Assembly: GCF_029227915.1 (NCBI RefSeq)
Contig: NC_079878.1
Location: 32,577,501 to 32,641,500 of the forward strand
Source: Hydractinia symbiolongicarpus
Lineage: Eukaryota > Cnidaria > Hydrozoa > Anthoathecata > Hydractiniidae
Length of the DNA stretch: 64,000 bases
Direction of reading: 5' to 3'
The position numbers and the translations under genes were made by a program. The notes under the pieces were generated by a model that did no database searches, had not been told where the DNA came from, and worked only from the letters and a program-made list of their open reading frames with translations. Below, in pieces: positions 62,413 through 64,000 of this stretch (position 1 is its first letter; each line of letters starts with the position of its first letter).

Positions 62413-62604
62413 GACGCTGAATAAAAGAAGTTTAATCGCCGGCAAACGAAAACCTGCGATTTCCCGTAAATCCCAGACTCGGCCCGTATAGTAAAGAAAG
62501 TACCCGGGATGTAAACTCATTTCCCGAACGATTTTTTAAATTATTATTTCACCACTAAAACCCATGAGACTTATAGTTTTTAAAAATGTTTTCATTTTTG
62601 ATGA
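62413..62604. repeat. 192-bp deletion monomer, copy 8
   Basis: Junction after 62492, with GAGACGCTG. The following monomer matches copy 7 (TTTCCCG). Confidence 0.93.
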
Positions 62605-64000
62605 GACGCTGAAAAAAAGAAGTTAAATCGCCGGCAAACGAAAACCCGCCATTTCCCGTAAACCCCGGACTCGGCCCGTATAGTCAAAAGTATACAAAGA
62701 AACTACCCAGGGAGTAAATTCATTTTCCGAACGATTTTTTTAATTATTTTTTCACCACTAAAACGCATGAGACTTGTAGTTTTCAAAAATGTTTTCATTT
62801 TTGATGAGACGCTGAATAAAAGAAGTTTAATCGCCGGCAAACGAAAACCCGCCATTTCCCGTAAACCCCGGTCTCGGTCCGTATAATCAAAAGTATACAA
62901 AGAAAGTACCCAGGGAGTAAACTCATTTCCCGAACGATTTTTTAAATTATATTTTCACCACTAAAACGCATGAGACTTGTAGTTTTCAAAAATCTTTTCA
63001 TTTTTGATGAGACGCTGAATGAAAGAAGTTTAATCGCCGGCAAACGAAAACCTGCGATTTCCCGTAATTCCCGGACTCGGCCCGTATAGTCAAAAGTATA
63101 CAAAGAAAATATCCAGGGTGTAAACTCATTTCCCGAACGATTTTTTAAATTATTATTTCACCACTAAAGCCCATGAGACTTGTATTTATTAAAAATGTTT
63201 TCATTTTTGATGAGACGCTGAATAAAAGAGGTTTAATCGCCGGCAAACAAAAACCCGCCATTTCCCGTAAACCCCAGACTCGGCCCGCATAGTCAAAAGT
63301 ATACAAAGAAAGTACCCAGGGAGTAAACTCATTTCCCGAACGATTTTTTAAATTATTTTTTCACCACTAAAACGCATGAGACTTGTAGTTTTCAAAAATG
63401 TTTTCATTTTTGATGAGACGCTGAATAAAAGAAGTTTAATCGCCGGCAAACGAAAACCTGCGATTTCCCGTAAATCCCGGACTCGGCCCGTATAGTCAAA
63501 AGTATACAAAGAAAGTACCCAGGGTGTAAACTCATTTCCCGAACGATTTTTTAAATTATTATTTTACCACTAAAGCCCATGAGACTTGTAGTTTTTAAAA
63601 AAGTTTTCATTTTTGATGAGACGCTGAATAAAAGAAGTTTAATCGCCGGCAAACGAAAACCCGCGACTTCCCGTAAATCCCGTACTCGGCCCGTATAGTC
63701 GAATGTATACAAAGAAAGTACCCAGGGAGTAAACTCACTTCCCGAACGATTTTTTAAATTTTTTTTTCACCACTAAAACGCATGAGACTTGTAGTTTTCA
63801 AAAATGTTTTCATTTTTGATGAGACGCTTAATGAAAGAGGTTTAATCGCCGGCAAACGAAAACCCGAGATTTCCCGTAAATCGCGAGCTTGGCCCGTATA
63901 GTCAAAAGTATACAAAGAGAGTACCCAGGGAGTAAACTCATTTCCCGAACGATTTTTTATTTTATTTTTTCACCACAAAAACGCATGAGATTTGTAGTTT

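Larger units (their letters stand above)
1..64000. repeat. 203-bp satellite DNA array filling the whole window
   Basis: Every line of the window can be placed in a 203-bp monomer. Phase marks (GACGCTGAAT or GACGCTTAAT) fall at 171, 374, 577, 780, 983, 1186 and so on to 63823. The total drift of -90 bp is explained by eight 11-bp deletions and single-base indels: -1 near 1865; +1 near 27065, 30923, 35997, 40464 and 50780; -1 near 48727, 51555, 54790, 54828, 56807 and 56845. Each monomer has a G+C-rich part (GCCGGC to the CCCGTATAG stretch) and an A+T-rich part (TTTTTTAAATTATTTTTTC and the AAAAATG/CATTTTT dyad). One class A monomer is about 37% G+C by hand count. Length and HOR organisation fit eukaryotic centromeric or pericentromeric satellites. 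The family is not one I recognise, and the chromosomal location is inference. Confidence 0.97.
57671..64000. repeat. Mosaic satellite segment at the right edge
   Basis: Reuses known types in order: CTTAATGAAAGAGG and CACCACAAAAACGC monomers, AAGCCAATGAG monomers, cassette 5 (58567), GGACTTGG / TTTAAGCGCCGG monomers, deletion monomer 7, cassette 6 (60789), a further GGACTTGG / TTTAAGCGCCGG run, deletion monomer 8, GTAATTCCCGG (here without the single-base loss, near 63065), TTGTATTTATTAAAAATG near 63182, and a final CCCGTACTCGG / CTTAATGAAAGAGG pair. The array continues past the window end. Confidence 0.83.

Noticed and set aside
1-64000. CRISPR array
   Set aside because: The repeat is 203 bp and contiguous, with no unique spacers, leader or cas genes.
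1-64000. Transposable element or viral insertions
   Set aside because: Monomer bookkeeping leaves no unexplained length, and no terminal repeats, target-site duplications or long open frames were found.
1-64000. Telomere-adjacent position or rDNA
   Set aside because: No TTAGG, TTAGGG or TTTAGGG tracts and no rRNA-like sequence occur in the window.

Overview
The window is one uninterrupted tandem array of a satellite DNA with a 203-bp monomer, running from base 1 to base 64000 (about 316 monomers). I found no unique sequence, gene, RNA gene, transposable element, telomere repeat or CRISPR array. A bookkeeping check supports this. Using the motif GACGCT(G/T)AAT as a phase mark, the first mark is at 171 and the last at 63823. 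That distance equals 314 x 203 minus 90 bp. The 90 bp is fully accounted for by eight copies of one 11-bp deletion plus a handful of 1-bp indels that can be located individually. There is therefore no room for a hidden insertion.

The array points to a eukaryotic nuclear genome, in a centromeric, pericentromeric or other heterochromatic block. The reasons are the near-nucleosomal monomer length, the higher-order repeat (HOR) structure, and duplications that are whole numbers of monomers. One monomer is about 37% G+C by hand count and holds 12 CpG where about 7 are expected. This lack of CpG depletion suggests a genome with little germline CpG methylation, such as many insects and other invertebrates, or else a very young array. 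The species cannot be named from the sequence, and I do not recognise the satellite family.

Monomers fall into two main classes. Class A reads ...CACTAAAACGCATGAG...GTTTTCAAAAATG; class B reads ...CACTAAAGCCCATGAG...GTTTTTAAAAATG. They alternate A-B-A-B near the left edge, which suggests an ancestral 406-bp dimer. Class A carries a perfect 9-bp inverted repeat that class B breaks by one base.

Layout: 1-982, alternating dimers. 983-4838, a six/seven-monomer HOR in three copies. 4839-6331, divergent relatives. 6332-10017, a 1218-bp hexamer in three near-identical copies. 10018-14464, a mosaic. 14465-21473, short local duplications of 1, 2, 3, 5 and 13 monomers. 21350-23722, a hexamer duplication. 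23797-25515, a tetramer duplication. 25587-33302, a 3858-bp (19-monomer) tandem duplication. 32647-41580, a 4467-bp (22-monomer) tandem duplication that overlaps the previous one. 41581-42846, material related to 16-17 kb. 42847-44064, a trimer duplication. 43593-47630, a 2019-bp duplication. 46962-48563, an 801-bp duplication. 48564-53636, a mosaic. 53637-57670, a 2017-bp duplication. 57671-64000, a mosaic reusing the same cassettes.

Nothing here works as a set of genes. What can be read is the history of an array growing by register-preserving duplication, with the most recent large expansions at 25.6-41.6 kb. The short open frames, almost all on the minus strand, are by-products of the monomer sequence and are not annotated as genes.
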